Shown here piece after piece: positions 35,174 to 45,800 of a stretch of 64,000 nt of DNA (positions within the stretch are counted from its first letter, which is position 1; the number at the start of each line of letters is the position of its first letter). A model generated the notes under the pieces. That model saw only the letters and a program-made list of their open reading frames with translations. It did no database searches and was not told the origin of the DNA. The translations under genes were made by a program, and so were the position numbers. Location of the stretch: assembly GCF_000214665.1 (NCBI RefSeq), contig NC_015572.1:2046001-2110000 (forward strand). Reading direction: 5' to 3'. Origin of the DNA: Methylomonas methanica MC09 (GTDB taxonomy: Bacteria > Pseudomonadota > Gammaproteobacteria > Methylococcales > Methylomonadaceae).

Positions 35174-38000
35174 GTTTGTTTCCTTCGTTGCTGCCGTATA
35201 GGGCGGTGTGGACGACGTTTTTTTGTTCGCTTAAATGGGTTTTGTAACTGCCTACCGCAGGTGCGGCCGAGGCCGGGCGGCCAGCATATATAACCGGTGT
35301 ACTATCGTCAACCAAGTCGTAGACGTGGTGTTTACTTTGATACCAAGCCCCTTGGTTTTTAGGCTCTTCCTGACACCAAACCACCAGTTCCAGATTGGGA
35401 AATTTATCGATTTCGGCTTTAAAACTTTCATTGGGAAACGGATAGAGCTGTTCTATGCGGATAATGGCAATATGTTTCAACTCGTCTTCGCGGCGGGTTT
35501 CCAGCAAATCATAATAAACTTTGCCACTGCACAGAATCAGACGGGTGACGTGGTAGGGATCGATGTCGTCGATTTCGCCTATAACCGGTAAAAAGCCGCC
35601 GTCTGTTAAATCCGCCAGCGTGGAAACTGCCAGTTTATGTCTGAGCAGGCTTTTAGGGCTCATGACGATCAAGGGCTTGCGGAATTGCCGGATCAATTGT
35701 CTGCGCAGTAAATGGAAAATTTGCGCCGGTGTAGTGGGGTAGCAAACCTGGATATTGTGATCGGCGCATAATTGCAGATAGCGTTCCAGGCGCGCGGACG
35801 AATGTTCCGGGCCCTGACCTTCGAAGCCGTGCGGCAACAGCATCACCAATCCGCTGAGTTTGCCCCATTTGGTTTCGCCGGAACTGATGAATTGATCGAT
35901 CACGACCTGGGCGCCGTTGGCAAAATCCCCGAACTGCGCTTCCCATATTACCAGTTTGTCCGGTTCGGTCGAGCTGTATCCGTATTCGAAGCCCAGTACG
36001 CCGGCTTCAGACAACAACGAGTTAAATATTTGCGCATGGCCCTGGTCGTCGGACAGATGCTTGAGCGGAATGCGGCTGGAGCCGTCCCGCTGATTCAATA
36101 AGATGGCATGCCGGTGCGAGAAGGTGCCGCGACCGATATCCTGGCCGGTCAGACGCACATTATAGCCTTCGGTCAGTAAGGAGGCATAAGCCATGTTTTC
36201 GGCAAAACCCCAGTCCATGGGGATGTCGCCATGAGCCATTTTGTTGCGCTCTTCCATGACTTTGACTACCCGCGGATGCAGTTCGAAGTCTTCGGGGAAA
36301 TCTTGCAGGCGTTGATTGCAAAATTGTATGCGCTCCAACGTTACCGTGGTGTCGGCTGGCTGGTCCCAGTCTTTGTTAAGGTATTTGTCCCAGCGCGCGG
36401 AGTAGGCGTAATTATTGTTGACCACAATGGGGCGGGATACCACCTGGCCTTCGCTGAGCTTTTGGTAATACTCCTCTTCCATCGCATTCACCGCTTCATC
36501 GCTCAATACGCCTTCGTTCACCAATTTCTGCGCGTATATTTGCCGGGTGGAAGGTAAGTTGCGGATTATTTGGTACATCATCGGTTGGGTTGCCGCGGGC
36601 TCGTCGGCTTCGTTATGTCCCAGGCGGCGATAACAGATCAAGTCGATGACAACGTCTTTATGAAACGTCATCCGATAGTCCAACGCTAATTGGGTAATAA
36701 AGGCCACCGCTTCCGGGTCGTCGCCGTTCACATGGAATACCGGGGCTTGGATCATGTTGGCGACATCGGTGCAATAAAGCGTGGAGCGGGCGTCGAACGG
36801 GTTGCTGGTGGTAAAACCAATCTGGTTGTTGATGACGATGTGCACGGTGCCGCCGGTATGAAAGGCACGGGTTTCCGACATATTCAAGGTTTCCATGATA
36901 ATGCCTTGACCCGCAAACGCGGCATCGCCGTGTATCAGTACCGGGATTATCACGTTGGTGCCGCCCACGCCGTGCCTGTCTTGTCTAGCCTTGACGGAGC
37001 CTTCCACAACCGGGTTGATAATCTCGAGGTGAGAAGGATTAAAGGCCAGGGTTAAGTGTATCGGTCCGCCCGGAGTGGCGATATTGGAGGAAAACCCCAT
37101 GTGGTATTTGACGTCGCCGGTCAACACACCGGGAGAAGAGGTATGAGTGCCTTCAAATTCGCCGAATAGCGCGGCCGGGCTTTTACCCAATACATTGACC
37201 AATACGTTAAGCCGACCGCGATGGGCCATGCCGATCACGATTTCGGTGGCCTTGTTTTCGCCCGCCCGTTGAATTAATTCATCCAGGATGGGAATAAGCG
37301 ATTCGCCGCCTTCCAGGGAAAAACGTTTCTGGCCGACGTATTTGCGATGTAGGTATTTCTCCAAGCCCTCCGCCGCGGTTAGCAATTTCAGTAAGCCCAG
37401 GCGTTTTTCCGGGTGACTGGCATAGTCGGGTTTTGCGCCTTCCAGTTTCTTGCGTATCCAGTTTTTGGGTTCGGCATCAACAATGTGCATGAATTCGCTG
37501 CCGATACTGCCGCAGTAGATTTCCTTAAGCGTGCTGATGATGGCGTGCAACGGCAGCCGGTCGATACCGCATAAGCCGCCGGTATCGAACAGGGTTTTCA
37601 TGTCGGCATCGGTTAAGCCGTAATAGACGGGTTCCAGGTCGGCCGGTATGGCGGACCGGTTGCCTAATGGGTTATTAGTGGCAATTTGATGGCCTTTGAC
37701 TCGATAATGATTGATCAAGCGGGCGACAGCGGATTGTTTTTTTACGCTTCGTTCGGTAAAGCCCTGCATTTTGGCCAGTTTGCCGGGTTCCGAAATGGCC
37801 AGTTTTTCGAAACGGTCTACGATCACGCTGTGCGGCGTATCGTCGGTAGACCCGCAATGAATTTCGTCAAAACGCTGTCGCCAGTTGCCGGAGATCGAGT
37901 CAGGGTCACTTAGATACTGCTCGTAGAGTTGCTCTATGTAGGTGGCGTTGCCGCCGTAATATGCCGAGGTTTCTTCAAACAGTTTAAGCAGGTTGCTCAT
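35163..38000 (-). CDS. sucA: 2-oxoglutarate dehydrogenase E1 component
   Basis: The 945-residue thiamin-diphosphate-dependent E1 that decarboxylates 2-oxoglutarate in the TCA cycle. The thiamin-binding region [18 protein letters not shown] and downstream [15 protein letters not shown], together with [16 protein letters not shown], are diagnostic. I start at ATG 38000 ([19 protein letters not shown]), the conserved SucA N-terminus; the open frame to 38108 is not coding. It overlaps sucB by 11 bases and diverges from the DUF2914 gene. The presence of SucAB argues for a complete oxidative TCA cycle. sdh and sucCD are not in the window. Confidence 0.97.
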   Translation of the reverse strand: MSNLLKLFEETSAYYGGNATYIEQLYEQYLSDPDSISGNWRQRFDEIHCGSTDDTPHSVIVDRFEKLAISEPGKLAKMQGFTERSVKKQSAVARLINHYRVKGHQIATNNPLGNRSAIPADLEPVYYGLTDADMKTLFDTGGLCGIDRLPLHAIISTLKEIYCGSIGSEFMHIVDAEPKNWIRKKLEGAKPDYASHPEKRLGLLKLLTAAEGLEKYLHRKYVGQKRFSLEGGESLIPILDELIQRAGENKATEIVIGMAHRGRLNVLVNVLGKSPAALFGEFEGTHTSSPGVLTGDVKYHMGFSSNIATPGGPIHLTLAFNPSHLEIINPVVEGSVKARQDRHGVGGTNVIIPVLIHGDAAFAGQGIIMETLNMSETRAFHTGGTVHIVINNQIGFTTSNPFDARSTLYCTDVANMIQAPVFHVNGDDPEAVAFITQLALDYRMTFHKDVVIDLICYRRLGHNEADEPAATQPMMYQIIRNLPSTRQIYAQKLVNEGVLSDEAVNAMEEEYYQKLSEGQVVSRPIVVNNNYAYSARWDKYLNKDWDQPADTTVTLERIQFCNQRLQDFPEDFELHPRVVKVMEERNKMAHGDIPMDWGFAENMAYASLLTEGYNVRLTGQDIGRGTFSHRHAILLNQRDGSSRIPLKHLSDDQGHAQIFNSLLSEAGVLGFEYGYSSTEPDKLVIWEAQFGDFANGAQVVIDQFISSGETKWGKLSGLVMLLPHGFEGQGPEHSSARLERYLQLCADHNIQVCYPTTPAQIFHLLRRQLIRQFRKPLIVMSPKSLLRHKLAVSTLADLTDGGFLPVIGEIDDIDPYHVTRLILCSGKVYYDLLETRREDELKHIAIIRIEQLYPFPNESFKAEIDKFPNLELVVWCQEEPKNQGAWYQSKHHVYDLVDDSTPVIYAGRPASAAPAVGSYKTHLSEQKNVVHTALYGSNEGNKHEF

Positions 38001-38141
38001 GCGACATCCGGGTTTCCAGCAAGTGTTAGGCGTTATGGTAGAGCTAAAATGGTATATTACCAAGGGAAAAATGCAGTAAAAACGCGCGCTCGCGGCACTT
38101 TGCCGCAAGCCGTTACCTTAGTCAGTAAAAAGAGAAGCAGC

Positions 38142-38819
38142 ATGGCGGATAATCGAGTTAGGATTAAAATAAATTATGACAAAGACAAGCAAAGAAAGGC
38201 GCTCATCGATCCTAGAATGGTGACTGTTTGGCATACCGGGCGCATTTTTTCGGCAGTGCTTTTATTACTAATTGTTATAGGCGGGACAATTTATCTGTTC
38301 TCCCGTAAAGATGCCGATGAGAATAAACTCCAGTCTAACGAAATTATTAACCCTGCCGAAGTTACTCCGCCTCAAACACCCGTAACAGCAAGTCCGGAAT
38401 TGCCGAAAGTCGAGCCTTCGGTCCCGGTTCAAATAAGAAATACCAAGAATGCGGCGATTGTCAAACGGCCGCCCGCTATTATTTATGACAGAAAGGTTAT
38501 CAGGGCGTCTATAAATACCGCGCCGAAAAACAATGAGCCGGGCGACCCTGTTAAACAGCCGGTAGTTTTGGGGCAAAACGAGACTAAGGAGTTATTTTAT
38601 TTTAGCCAAATTAAAAACATGCTGGGGCATACTCTGTTTCACGCTTGGTATAAAGATGAAAATTTGATTATAAAAAAACAGTTTGAAGTAAAAACCAACA
38701 ACGCCCGGCTTATTTCCAGCAGAAAACTAACGGCTCGCGAGGCAGGGGAATGGCGGGTGGTGTTAATGGATAAGAAAGGCAGGAAGCTTAGCGAAGCTAA
38801 TTACTCGGTTAATCATTAA
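38142..38819 (+). CDS. DUF2914 membrane-anchored protein
   Basis: A 225-residue protein. A basic N-terminal tail (about 32 residues, many Lys and Arg) precedes one membrane helix (about 34-54, FSAVLLLLIVIGGTIYLF). A Pro-rich linker then leads to a C-terminal DUF2914 domain (HTLFHAWYKDENLII through EWRVVLMDKKGRKL). Topology should be N-in with the domain in the periplasm. The start is ATG 38142 with AGAAG upstream; a much longer upstream open frame is antisense to sucA and is rejected. Function unknown. Confidence 0.8.
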   Translation: MADNRVRIKINYDKDKQRKALIDPRMVTVWHTGRIFSAVLLLLIVIGGTIYLFSRKDADENKLQSNEIINPAEVTPPQTPVTASPELPKVEPSVPVQIRNTKNAAIVKRPPAIIYDRKVIRASINTAPKNNEPGDPVKQPVVLGQNETKELFYFSQIKNMLGHTLFHAWYKDENLIIKKQFEVKTNNARLISSRKLTAREAGEWRVVLMDKKGRKLSEANYSVNH

Positions 38820-38889
38820 ATTTAGGTGTTTATTATTAATTGGATTGAAGTTACAATTATATTGCACTTTTTGATTTAACGAGGAACAC

Positions 38890-39207
38890 ATGACTGACTT
38901 TAATAATTTATCCGAGACTGAAATACAAGCACTTATCGACAATGCCGAGAAAGCTTTAAAAGAAAAACAATCCAGTAAGCGTAAGGAAGTGATTGCGAAA
39001 ATTAAAGAATTGGCAGCCTCGATCGGGGTTGCCGTGGAATTAGTCGAAGGCGATAAAAAAGTCGAGAGAAAAACCGGTAAAGTGGCGGCCAAGTATCGTA
39101 ATCCGGCAGACGCATCGCAAACCTGGACCGGCCGTGGGCTGGCGCCAAAATGGATGCAGGATTTATTGGCTGCTGGGCGTAATAAGTCCGAGTTTGAGAT
39201 TAAGTAA
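38890..39207 (+). CDS. H-NS family nucleoid protein
   Basis: A 105-residue H-NS-like DNA-binding protein. The N-terminal half is an oligomerising coiled coil (about 5-60); the C-terminal domain has the conserved YRNPADASQTWTGRGLAPKW, in which WTGRG is the minor-groove hook. Proteins of this type silence AT-rich, often horizontally acquired genes; several paralogues per genome are usual. The start has GAGG nine bases upstream. Its 3' end overlaps the convergent hydrolase gene by eight bases, with no terminator between them. Confidence 0.93.
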   Translation: MTDFNNLSETEIQALIDNAEKALKEKQSSKRKEVIAKIKELAASIGVAVELVEGDKKVERKTGKVAAKYRNPADASQTWTGRGLAPKWMQDLLAAGRNKSEFEIK

Positions 39208-39988
39208 TCTCGGGCGGCATACTAAGCTGTTCCACCCAGTCTTTTAGATGCTTGACCACCCAGTCCGAGTCGTCGAGCGTCAGATCATGACCAGCCCAGG
39301 GATGCGACTTTAATTGCAGTTGCCATTCGGTTTGAATGGCAACAGAGCAGGTCGGCGCGACTAAGCGGTCGCCCCGACCGCTTAATAATATCAACGGCAT
39401 ATCCGGTTTATTCTTTCCAGGCCGGTAACGGGCCGCAGCCTTAAGCTGCCTGACGGTATTACAGAGCTTTACCGGCCGTTCGGCTTGAATTTCCGCCCAT
39501 TGCATCGCAATTTCTCGGTCCCGGTCCCGCCGGTTGGCTACGCAACGGATAATGGCCAATTCCCTGCTAAAGTCAGAGTTTTGCATCATTATCTTGAAAA
39601 AATTTGGATAGCTTTGCCAGCGCAAGCGCTGATAAAAAGGGCTTAAACTTGCCATACTGCTATTGATCAGGGCGGCCGCGCAAATATCCTGCGGATATCT
39701 CAAACTCCATTCCCACGCTACCATCCCGCCCAGCGATAAGCCGATTATGGTCAGAGGCTGATTTAACAGTTCTTCCGTTAATGCCTGTTGTCTGACGGAC
39801 TCCATTATGGCATTGATAGTATCGGGACTGGTTTCCTGATGCCGCCTGCCGGTGCCGGGCAGATCCAGCGTATAAATACGGTCTTGGGGAAATTGCGCTT
39901 GCAACAACGGCAAAAATTCGCCCCAATGTCCCGCTTCCCGAGACAGTCCGCGCAGCAATAACCAATGGCGGCCACTCCGCTTATTCAT
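39200..39988 (-). CDS. Alpha/beta hydrolase
   Basis: A 262-residue alpha/beta hydrolase. Ser85 in the elbow GLSLGGMV is the likely nucleophile; GRGDRLVAP and the late AGHDLTLDD provide the acid and His. It lacks a signal peptide. The start overlaps the end of the M14 enzyme gene by eight bases, so this is the third gene of an operon with that enzyme and the acyltransferase. Lipase, thioesterase and acyl-transfer activities are all possible; the neighbours favour a lipid or acyl-amino-acid substrate. Its 3' end runs into the H-NS gene. Confidence 0.82.
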   Translation of the reverse strand: MNKRSGRHWLLLRGLSREAGHWGEFLPLLQAQFPQDRIYTLDLPGTGRRHQETSPDTINAIMESVRQQALTEELLNQPLTIIGLSLGGMVAWEWSLRYPQDICAAALINSSMASLSPFYQRLRWQSYPNFFKIMMQNSDFSRELAIIRCVANRRDRDREIAMQWAEIQAERPVKLCNTVRQLKAAARYRPGKNKPDMPLILLSGRGDRLVAPTCSVAIQTEWQLQLKSHPWAGHDLTLDDSDWVVKHLKDWVEQLSMPPEIT

Positions 39989-40997
39989 ACCAAAGGGCCA
40001 TGGCTTGCTGTTTATGGCGGTTCAGTTGCGCTTCAGTCAATTGCGCCCATTTTTTGGGATACAGCAGGCTGCGGTACAAAAAATCGAATAAGGTAATATG
40101 TCGGCGCAATATCCGTTGCTGGCGATGCGGCAACAACGGATGGAATAAGCCGTGGCGTTGGAATAAATGCAACGGACTCTTACGCAGCCAAAGCCAGGAA
40201 CCCATTTCCAAAGTCAACGGCAGAAATTGTTTGTGTTCTGGATTCGTCCGCATGAAACCGTCGTACAAATAATCCCATAAATCCCCGTTAATGACATATT
40301 CCTGGCTCATGGGTTCTATTTTGTAAATATGATGCGGGTGGCAGTTGTCGAAACTCTGTTTTAAGGCATGCGCTTCGGCAATGCCGGGGAAGGGTTTTTT
40401 ACAGGAAGCGTAGGGAAACCATAAGCGGTCTTGGATACCGAACCCTGAATGTAAATCCAAGGCAATCGATAACGGCGCGTTACAGACGTATTTTTGTATA
40501 ACTTGGCACAAGGCCTGGGCTTCGGTTTCCATCTGTGTGGTATCGCCACGGTACCAGGGCAGTTTGGGGCTGACTCGATGACCGCTATAGAGCTTGGTAT
40601 TGCCCATGCCTTCTATCGGGGCATTGCGCATCAAATCCACGCCGTTGCCGTTGGAGCGGGTGCCGCGATATACGCCGACCGGATTGACGATGGGGAAGAA
40701 TACCAGCCGCGACCGTTCCAGACGGCGGGTGAATTCTTCATCCCAATCCAATAGTTGGATGATGGTTTGCAGATACGACAGAATCACTTCCGAGCCGATT
40801 TTCTCCAAGCCGTGCACGCCGCCTATAAATGCCAATACCGGCACGTCCTCCCGCATGGAACCCAGCATAACGCTGTAAATGGGAAAGGAATGATGTTTAT
40901 AGTGAACGCGGCTGACGACATTGGTTTGGGCCCGATCACCCAACTGGGCAATCAGTGCTTCCAATTGCGCCAGTTCCGCAAATATTGCGTTAGACAT
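39981..40997 (-). CDS. M14-family zinc carboxypeptidase/amidohydrolase
   Basis: A 338-residue zinc enzyme of the M14 superfamily. Zinc ligands are His62 and Glu65 (GGVHGLEKIGSE) and His183 (LDLHSGFG); Arg124-Asn125 (GVDLMRN) would hold the substrate carboxylate, and Glu264 (LTLEMGSW) is the catalytic base. No signal peptide is present, so it is cytosolic. Besides peptidases, this superfamily contains the N-acyl-amino-acid hydrolases aspartoacylase and succinylglutamate desuccinylase. Eight bases separate it from the acyltransferase gene and it overlaps the hydrolase gene, suggesting a role in the same pathway. Peptide processing is the alternative. Confidence 0.85.
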   Translation of the reverse strand: MSNAIFAELAQLEALIAQLGDRAQTNVVSRVHYKHHSFPIYSVMLGSMREDVPVLAFIGGVHGLEKIGSEVILSYLQTIIQLLDWDEEFTRRLERSRLVFFPIVNPVGVYRGTRSNGNGVDLMRNAPIEGMGNTKLYSGHRVSPKLPWYRGDTTQMETEAQALCQVIQKYVCNAPLSIALDLHSGFGIQDRLWFPYASCKKPFPGIAEAHALKQSFDNCHPHHIYKIEPMSQEYVINGDLWDYLYDGFMRTNPEHKQFLPLTLEMGSWLWLRKSPLHLFQRHGLFHPLLPHRQQRILRRHITLFDFLYRSLLYPKKWAQLTEAQLNRHKQQAMALWYE

Positions 40998-41005
40998 GTG
41001 AAAAC

Positions 41006-42727
41006 TTAATGCAAGAGCGGAGTTTCGATATAGCGCTGACGCTTTTTAGGGGCGATTTTATCGATTTCCACCATAATCAGGCTGTCGATGCAGTTGTTGA
41101 AATCGGGGTCGATATTGAAGTCTATGAAATGGCAGCCTTTGTCCACGCATAACTCGACATATTGTTTATAGAGCGTGGGCACCTTGACGCCCAGTTTGCG
41201 GAGCTCGCTATTTAATATCTTAAAACTGGTGGAATAATCGCTGTTAAATTCCTGCGCGACAAATTGCCGGCATTGTTCGGAAATCACAAATGGGGTTTTG
41301 GCCGTGGCCTTTGGTAATTCGCTACCGAATTGCTGCTTATAAAAGCCGATGATCAGTTCCTTGGCCACTTGCGGATAGGCGTTGCTGATACTCACCGGGC
41401 CGAACAGATATTTGACGTCGGGTTGCTCGCGTAAATAGGCGCCGATGCCGTACCAAAGATATTCCAGACTATGCTGTCCCCAATAACGCGGCTGCACAAA
41501 GCTGCGGCCCAATTCCAGACTATTCGGCAGCAGGGCGGCAAATTCGCTATGTAATTCGAATAAGGTATTGCTATAGAAACCTTCGATACCGTGGCTCCGC
41601 ATGATTTTCGGTCCTTCGCCTATCCGGTAGGCACCCACGATATCCAGAGCGTGGTCGTCCCATAGCACGATATGGCTGTAGTAAATATCGAACTTGTCCA
41701 AATCCAGCGCCAAGCCGGTACCTTCTTCCACGGTTCTAAAGGTCAATTCCCGCAAGCGGGCTATTTCCTGCATGACAGGACAATCGTCCTGAAATTGATA
41801 CAGGAAAATTTTCTTGCCGTCGCGGGTTTCGCCCAATAGGCGCGATTGAAACAAGGCTTTTTTGATAGCCTTGGTATCGGCCGGATGTACCACGGTGGCT
41901 ACCGTATCGAACAACAAGGGTTTATGCTTTTTTCCCAGGTTTAACACATGCTTGCGAAATCGCTGGCTGAGTTGCTTGTTGGTTTGCTCGCTTTCCGCGA
42001 TTACGGCAAACGGAATCGGTGCGCCGACAACGAATTTGATTTCCTGATCTTTTTTATTAAACATTTCCTTGACCAGCAGCATGGTGCCCAGCGGTTTGTA
42101 GAGTGTGGACATGCTGTAGAACAAGGCTGAATTCTTGGCCTTGATATGGATAGGCAAAATAGGGCAACGGGCCTTTTTAGCCAGTTTGACGAAACCGTTT
42201 TGCCATTTGCCGTCGCGTATGCCTTTGGGGGTAATACGGGACACTTCACCGGCCGGAAATATGATTACGGCTTCTTCGTTTTCCAGAGCCTCCAGCATGG
42301 CTTTATAGCTGTCTTTTAAGGCCTTTTTGTCCGATAACACATCGACCGGCAAAAAAATCGATTGTAAGGGTTCCATGTGCGACAAAACCCGATTAGCGAC
42401 AATGCGTACGTCCGGCCGGACCGAACGGATCAATTTAACCAACGCCAGTCCATCCAAGGTACCGATGGGATGATTGGCGACGATTAACAGGCGGCCCTCG
42501 GACGGAATATTGCTGAACGACTGGTTGCTGACTTGATAATGAAAGTTGAAGTAACCGAGTAATTTGTCCAGAAATGCGTAGCCGCGCAAATGGCGGTTTT
42601 TGTTAATGACCTCGTTGAAGTCGTCTTCGTGTAACAGTTTTTTCAGGGCTTTGACAGCCAGTTGGTTGTGCTTGCCCAGATTAAAATCCGGGTAGGTTTC
42701 CTGCAGAATGCGCTCGGCATCAATCAT
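41006..42727 (-). CDS. olsF: Bifunctional acyltransferase, candidate ornithine-lipid synthase (OlsF type)
   Basis: A 573-residue fusion. Residues about 60-270 are a lysophospholipid-acyltransferase (PlsC-like) domain with NHPIGTLDG (His86, Asp92, spaced by five residues) and FPAGEVSRITP. Residues about 320-520 resemble OlsB, the N-acyltransferase that attaches 3-hydroxyacyl chains to ornithine (GLALDLDKFDIYYSHIVLWD, LELGRSFVQPRYWG). This O-acyl plus N-acyl arrangement is that of OlsF, which makes ornithine lipids on its own in Serratia and Flavobacterium. No signal peptide, hence a cytosolic or membrane-peripheral enzyme. It heads the operon with the M14 enzyme and hydrolase. Other acceptor amino acids remain possible. 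Confidence 0.8.
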   Translation of the reverse strand: MIDAERILQETYPDFNLGKHNQLAVKALKKLLHEDDFNEVINKNRHLRGYAFLDKLLGYFNFHYQVSNQSFSNIPSEGRLLIVANHPIGTLDGLALVKLIRSVRPDVRIVANRVLSHMEPLQSIFLPVDVLSDKKALKDSYKAMLEALENEEAVIIFPAGEVSRITPKGIRDGKWQNGFVKLAKKARCPILPIHIKAKNSALFYSMSTLYKPLGTMLLVKEMFNKKDQEIKFVVGAPIPFAVIAESEQTNKQLSQRFRKHVLNLGKKHKPLLFDTVATVVHPADTKAIKKALFQSRLLGETRDGKKIFLYQFQDDCPVMQEIARLRELTFRTVEEGTGLALDLDKFDIYYSHIVLWDDHALDIVGAYRIGEGPKIMRSHGIEGFYSNTLFELHSEFAALLPNSLELGRSFVQPRYWGQHSLEYLWYGIGAYLREQPDVKYLFGPVSISNAYPQVAKELIIGFYKQQFGSELPKATAKTPFVISEQCRQFVAQEFNSDYSTSFKILNSELRKLGVKVPTLYKQYVELCVDKGCHFIDFNIDPDFNNCIDSLIMVEIDKIAPKKRQRYIETPLLH

Positions 42728-42760
42728 TGATGTTGATCCAGTAAATTAGAAAGTCCAGAG

Positions 42761-42800
42761 TAAAGCGAAGCATGGCATTAAAAATAACCGCTTTGCTTTA
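42761..42800 (-). terminator. Hairpin between tamB and the acyltransferase gene
   Basis: TAAAGCGAAGC (42761-42771) pairs with GCTTTGCTTTA (42790-42800), eleven pairs with one G-U, around an 18-base loop. It lies about 70 bases beyond the tamB stop and lacks a U-tract, so it could be a partial terminator or a leader structure of the acyltransferase mRNA. Confidence 0.4.
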
Positions 42801-42871
42801 AATGGATACAGCCTAATTCGGAAACATGACAGGAATATGACGAAACTCGCGGCGTGACACCAACCGCGTAA

Positions 42872-45800
42872 TCAATTGGTATCGATTTCGTAATTGAGCT
42901 TCACCCGCTGTGAAGTGCCGGTTTGGGTTTCCAGATTAATGGTTTTGGTGAGTTTATGTTTTAACACCAGAGTGGCTTGCTTATTGAAAATACCGACTTT
43001 AGTGCCGACATAAAAATCCGGGGTTAAATACTGGCCTACTGTTAGTAAAGTGTCCTTCAGGGTTTTACCCTGCTTGACCTCAAATTCGTCCACGCCAAGC
43101 TTTTCGGTTAGCCAGGATAATTGCCCGGCACCGTAGGATAATGCCGCGCTGGCTACCAAGTTGCTGTCGCCCTTGCTGACTTGATTGAGCGGCGCACCGG
43201 TGATCAGATAAGCCAAGGCTTCGGCTTCCGGTAACGCGGGCTGCGAGGAAATATGGGTTTGCGGATTTTTTAACGGACCGCTTACCTTTAATATGGCGGT
43301 GACGGTTTGGTCTTTGGAAACCCTGATCGCTTCCACGTCCAACCAGGGGGCATCGACCGGCCCGTTAAATAAAAACCGGCCCTTGCGCAGGGTTAGATCC
43401 TGCCCATAGCTTTGATAACGGCCTTTCTGCATATCGATAGTACCGTTCATGTTGGTGTTATCGCCGGAACGGCTGAGTTTCACGCGACCCGATAGGCCGG
43501 TATCCAGACCCAGTCCGGAGAAGCGGACTTGCTTGCCCAGGATGACCTCAATATCGGCGTCCAGGCTAATATCGGTCGGCGGTTGTTGCACTTTGTCGGC
43601 TTGACCGAGGATTTTTTCATCTTCGCTGACCGTTACCGCATTTTCCGGGATTTCCTGCAAGGTGACGATGGCTTTGGGAATGTTCAGTCGGCCGGATAGC
43701 TTTCTCCCTGACTCCGTAGCCGTCAGCTGCAAGTCTGGGCTGATATCCACCTGCGCTTCGGTGAGTTTGGCGACCTCGAAATCCTCTCCTTTTACGGAAA
43801 TATCCGCAGTGCCGTTTAAACCGGCGCTGCCGCTTAAACTTAAGTAGCCTTGCCCCGATTGGGCGCTGCCGTTGATTTGCAGGCGTTCGCCGTCGATATC
43901 GGCGTTCACCAGTTGTAAATTGATGTCATGCAAGGCAATCCCCAGTCGGGCGACGTTAGTGGCGCCTTTATCGAGATTAATCGAGCCGGTAGCGGTGGGG
44001 TGCGTCAAGCTGCCATTCAGGGTCAGATCGGCTTTAATTTGGCCTTGGGTTTGGGTTAAATCCGCTACCAGTGCATCGACCAATGTCATGTCCTGCCAAG
44101 ATGCGTTAATTTGTCCGGACAAGGTTTTTGCTGGCCCGATATCGGCTTGTAATTCGGCGGTCATATAATCGTTATTCAGCAGCCGTAAATCCAGATTGGC
44201 CGACAGTTTGTCGCCGTTAATCTTGCCATTAAGATTCGAGGCAGCGAAGGGTAATTTAACGGGCGGCTGGGCGGCTTGGTAGCTGATAATGCTGTTAGCA
44301 GGTATAGCGACCTGAAAATCGCCGACTAAAGGTTGCAGTTGTCGCAGGTGCGCGGCGAAGTCGATGGGGCCGTTAAATTTCAAGGCTTCGGCCGATTCGT
44401 TTGACGCGAATATGGAGTTCACCGCGCCGCGAATCTCGATCTGTTTCGACTTGCCGCCGCTGGCCACGGCGTGTAAATTCAGGTCATGGAGCGCCGTGGA
44501 GGGCTCGACCAGTTCAACCGTTCCGCCGCTTAGATCCAGCGTACCGCGAATATTGGGGTCGCGCGGATTACCACTTAGGTCCAGATTGGCTTTAAATTGC
44601 CCCGCTAGTTTACTAATTTGCGGTGCAAACGCTTGCACCAGCGTCCAGTTATTCACCGAAGCGTCAATACGACCCGCCGATATAGTGCCCGAATTCAGGT
44701 TGTATTGGAGTTCCGCACGCACAGCATCGCTGTCCATCAGGCGGATATCCGCTTTGGCTGCCAGTTGCTTGTTTTTTAGATGCCCGGTCAGTTTCATACC
44801 GCCCAAATTCAACTCGCGACTGTTTTTTGCTTGTTTGACGATCAGGGTGCTGTTGTTTGGCAAGTCGAGTTGATATTCACCGGTCAACAGGCCGTTTTGT
44901 TGCTGGATGTCCAGATCCGCATCGATATGGCTTCTAACTTGCACCTGTTCGGGTAAATAGCCATTGAATAGTTTGGTCGGTAAGGCCTTGGCCCTGAGCC
45001 GCGCGGTAAAATCCGTGTTGGCTTGATAACGGCCGGCTACGCATAACGATGCTAAGTTTTGGGTCAGGCAGATATCGGCAACACGGAAATTGAAGCCGTC
45101 GTCAACTCGAGTGGCTTGGATTTGGGCGGGGCCGGGCAATTGCCATTTGCCCGAGTCGGGGCCGGCCACGCTGAGTTTGCTTAAAGTCGCTTGCCAGTCG
45201 TTATCCTTAACCCTGCCGTCGACGGCGCTGGTCAATGCGATGTCGGGGCCGTGAAAATCCAGGTTAAATTGATGTTGATTTAAGCTTCCAGAACCATCCA
45301 GCGCCAGCGTATCCAGAGCGATGCCGGTTGTTTTGATCTGCTTGGCGTGCAGTTGTATTTTAGAGATCTTGCCATTGTCGGGTTGATAGTCGATGTCTAT
45401 TGCCAGTCGGCCGATAGCGTGTTCCGCATAGCGTAGGCTGTTGCCCTTGGCTTGAAATACCAGCTGCGGATTTTGCCAGTTACCCAGTAAATGACCCGCG
45501 CCTTTAAAACCGCCGGACAAGCCGGGCCATAATTCGGCCATTTTGGGGGTATCGATATCGAAGTTCAGATTTGATGCGTTGCTGGCGATTCGGCCGTTGG
45601 CGCTAATGCGATTGCGGCCGGATTGAACGGTCAGAGTGTCTATATCCAGGCTGTCGTGGGCAAGGTCCAATTTAGCGTTGGCTTTGACGGGGTTGCCGCG
45701 TAACTGTCCGGTGAGCGATTCCAGTGTGATGTGCGCCTGATTGCCGGTATCGTCTGTTTTTGCCTGGATATGGCTTTCAAAAGTCAGGTTGCCGGGTAGG

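Noticed and set aside
37929..38141. N-terminal extension of the DUF2914 protein
   Set aside because: The extra 71 codons are antisense to sucA and its upstream region and unlike any DUF2914 N-terminus; ATG 38142 has a ribosome-binding site.
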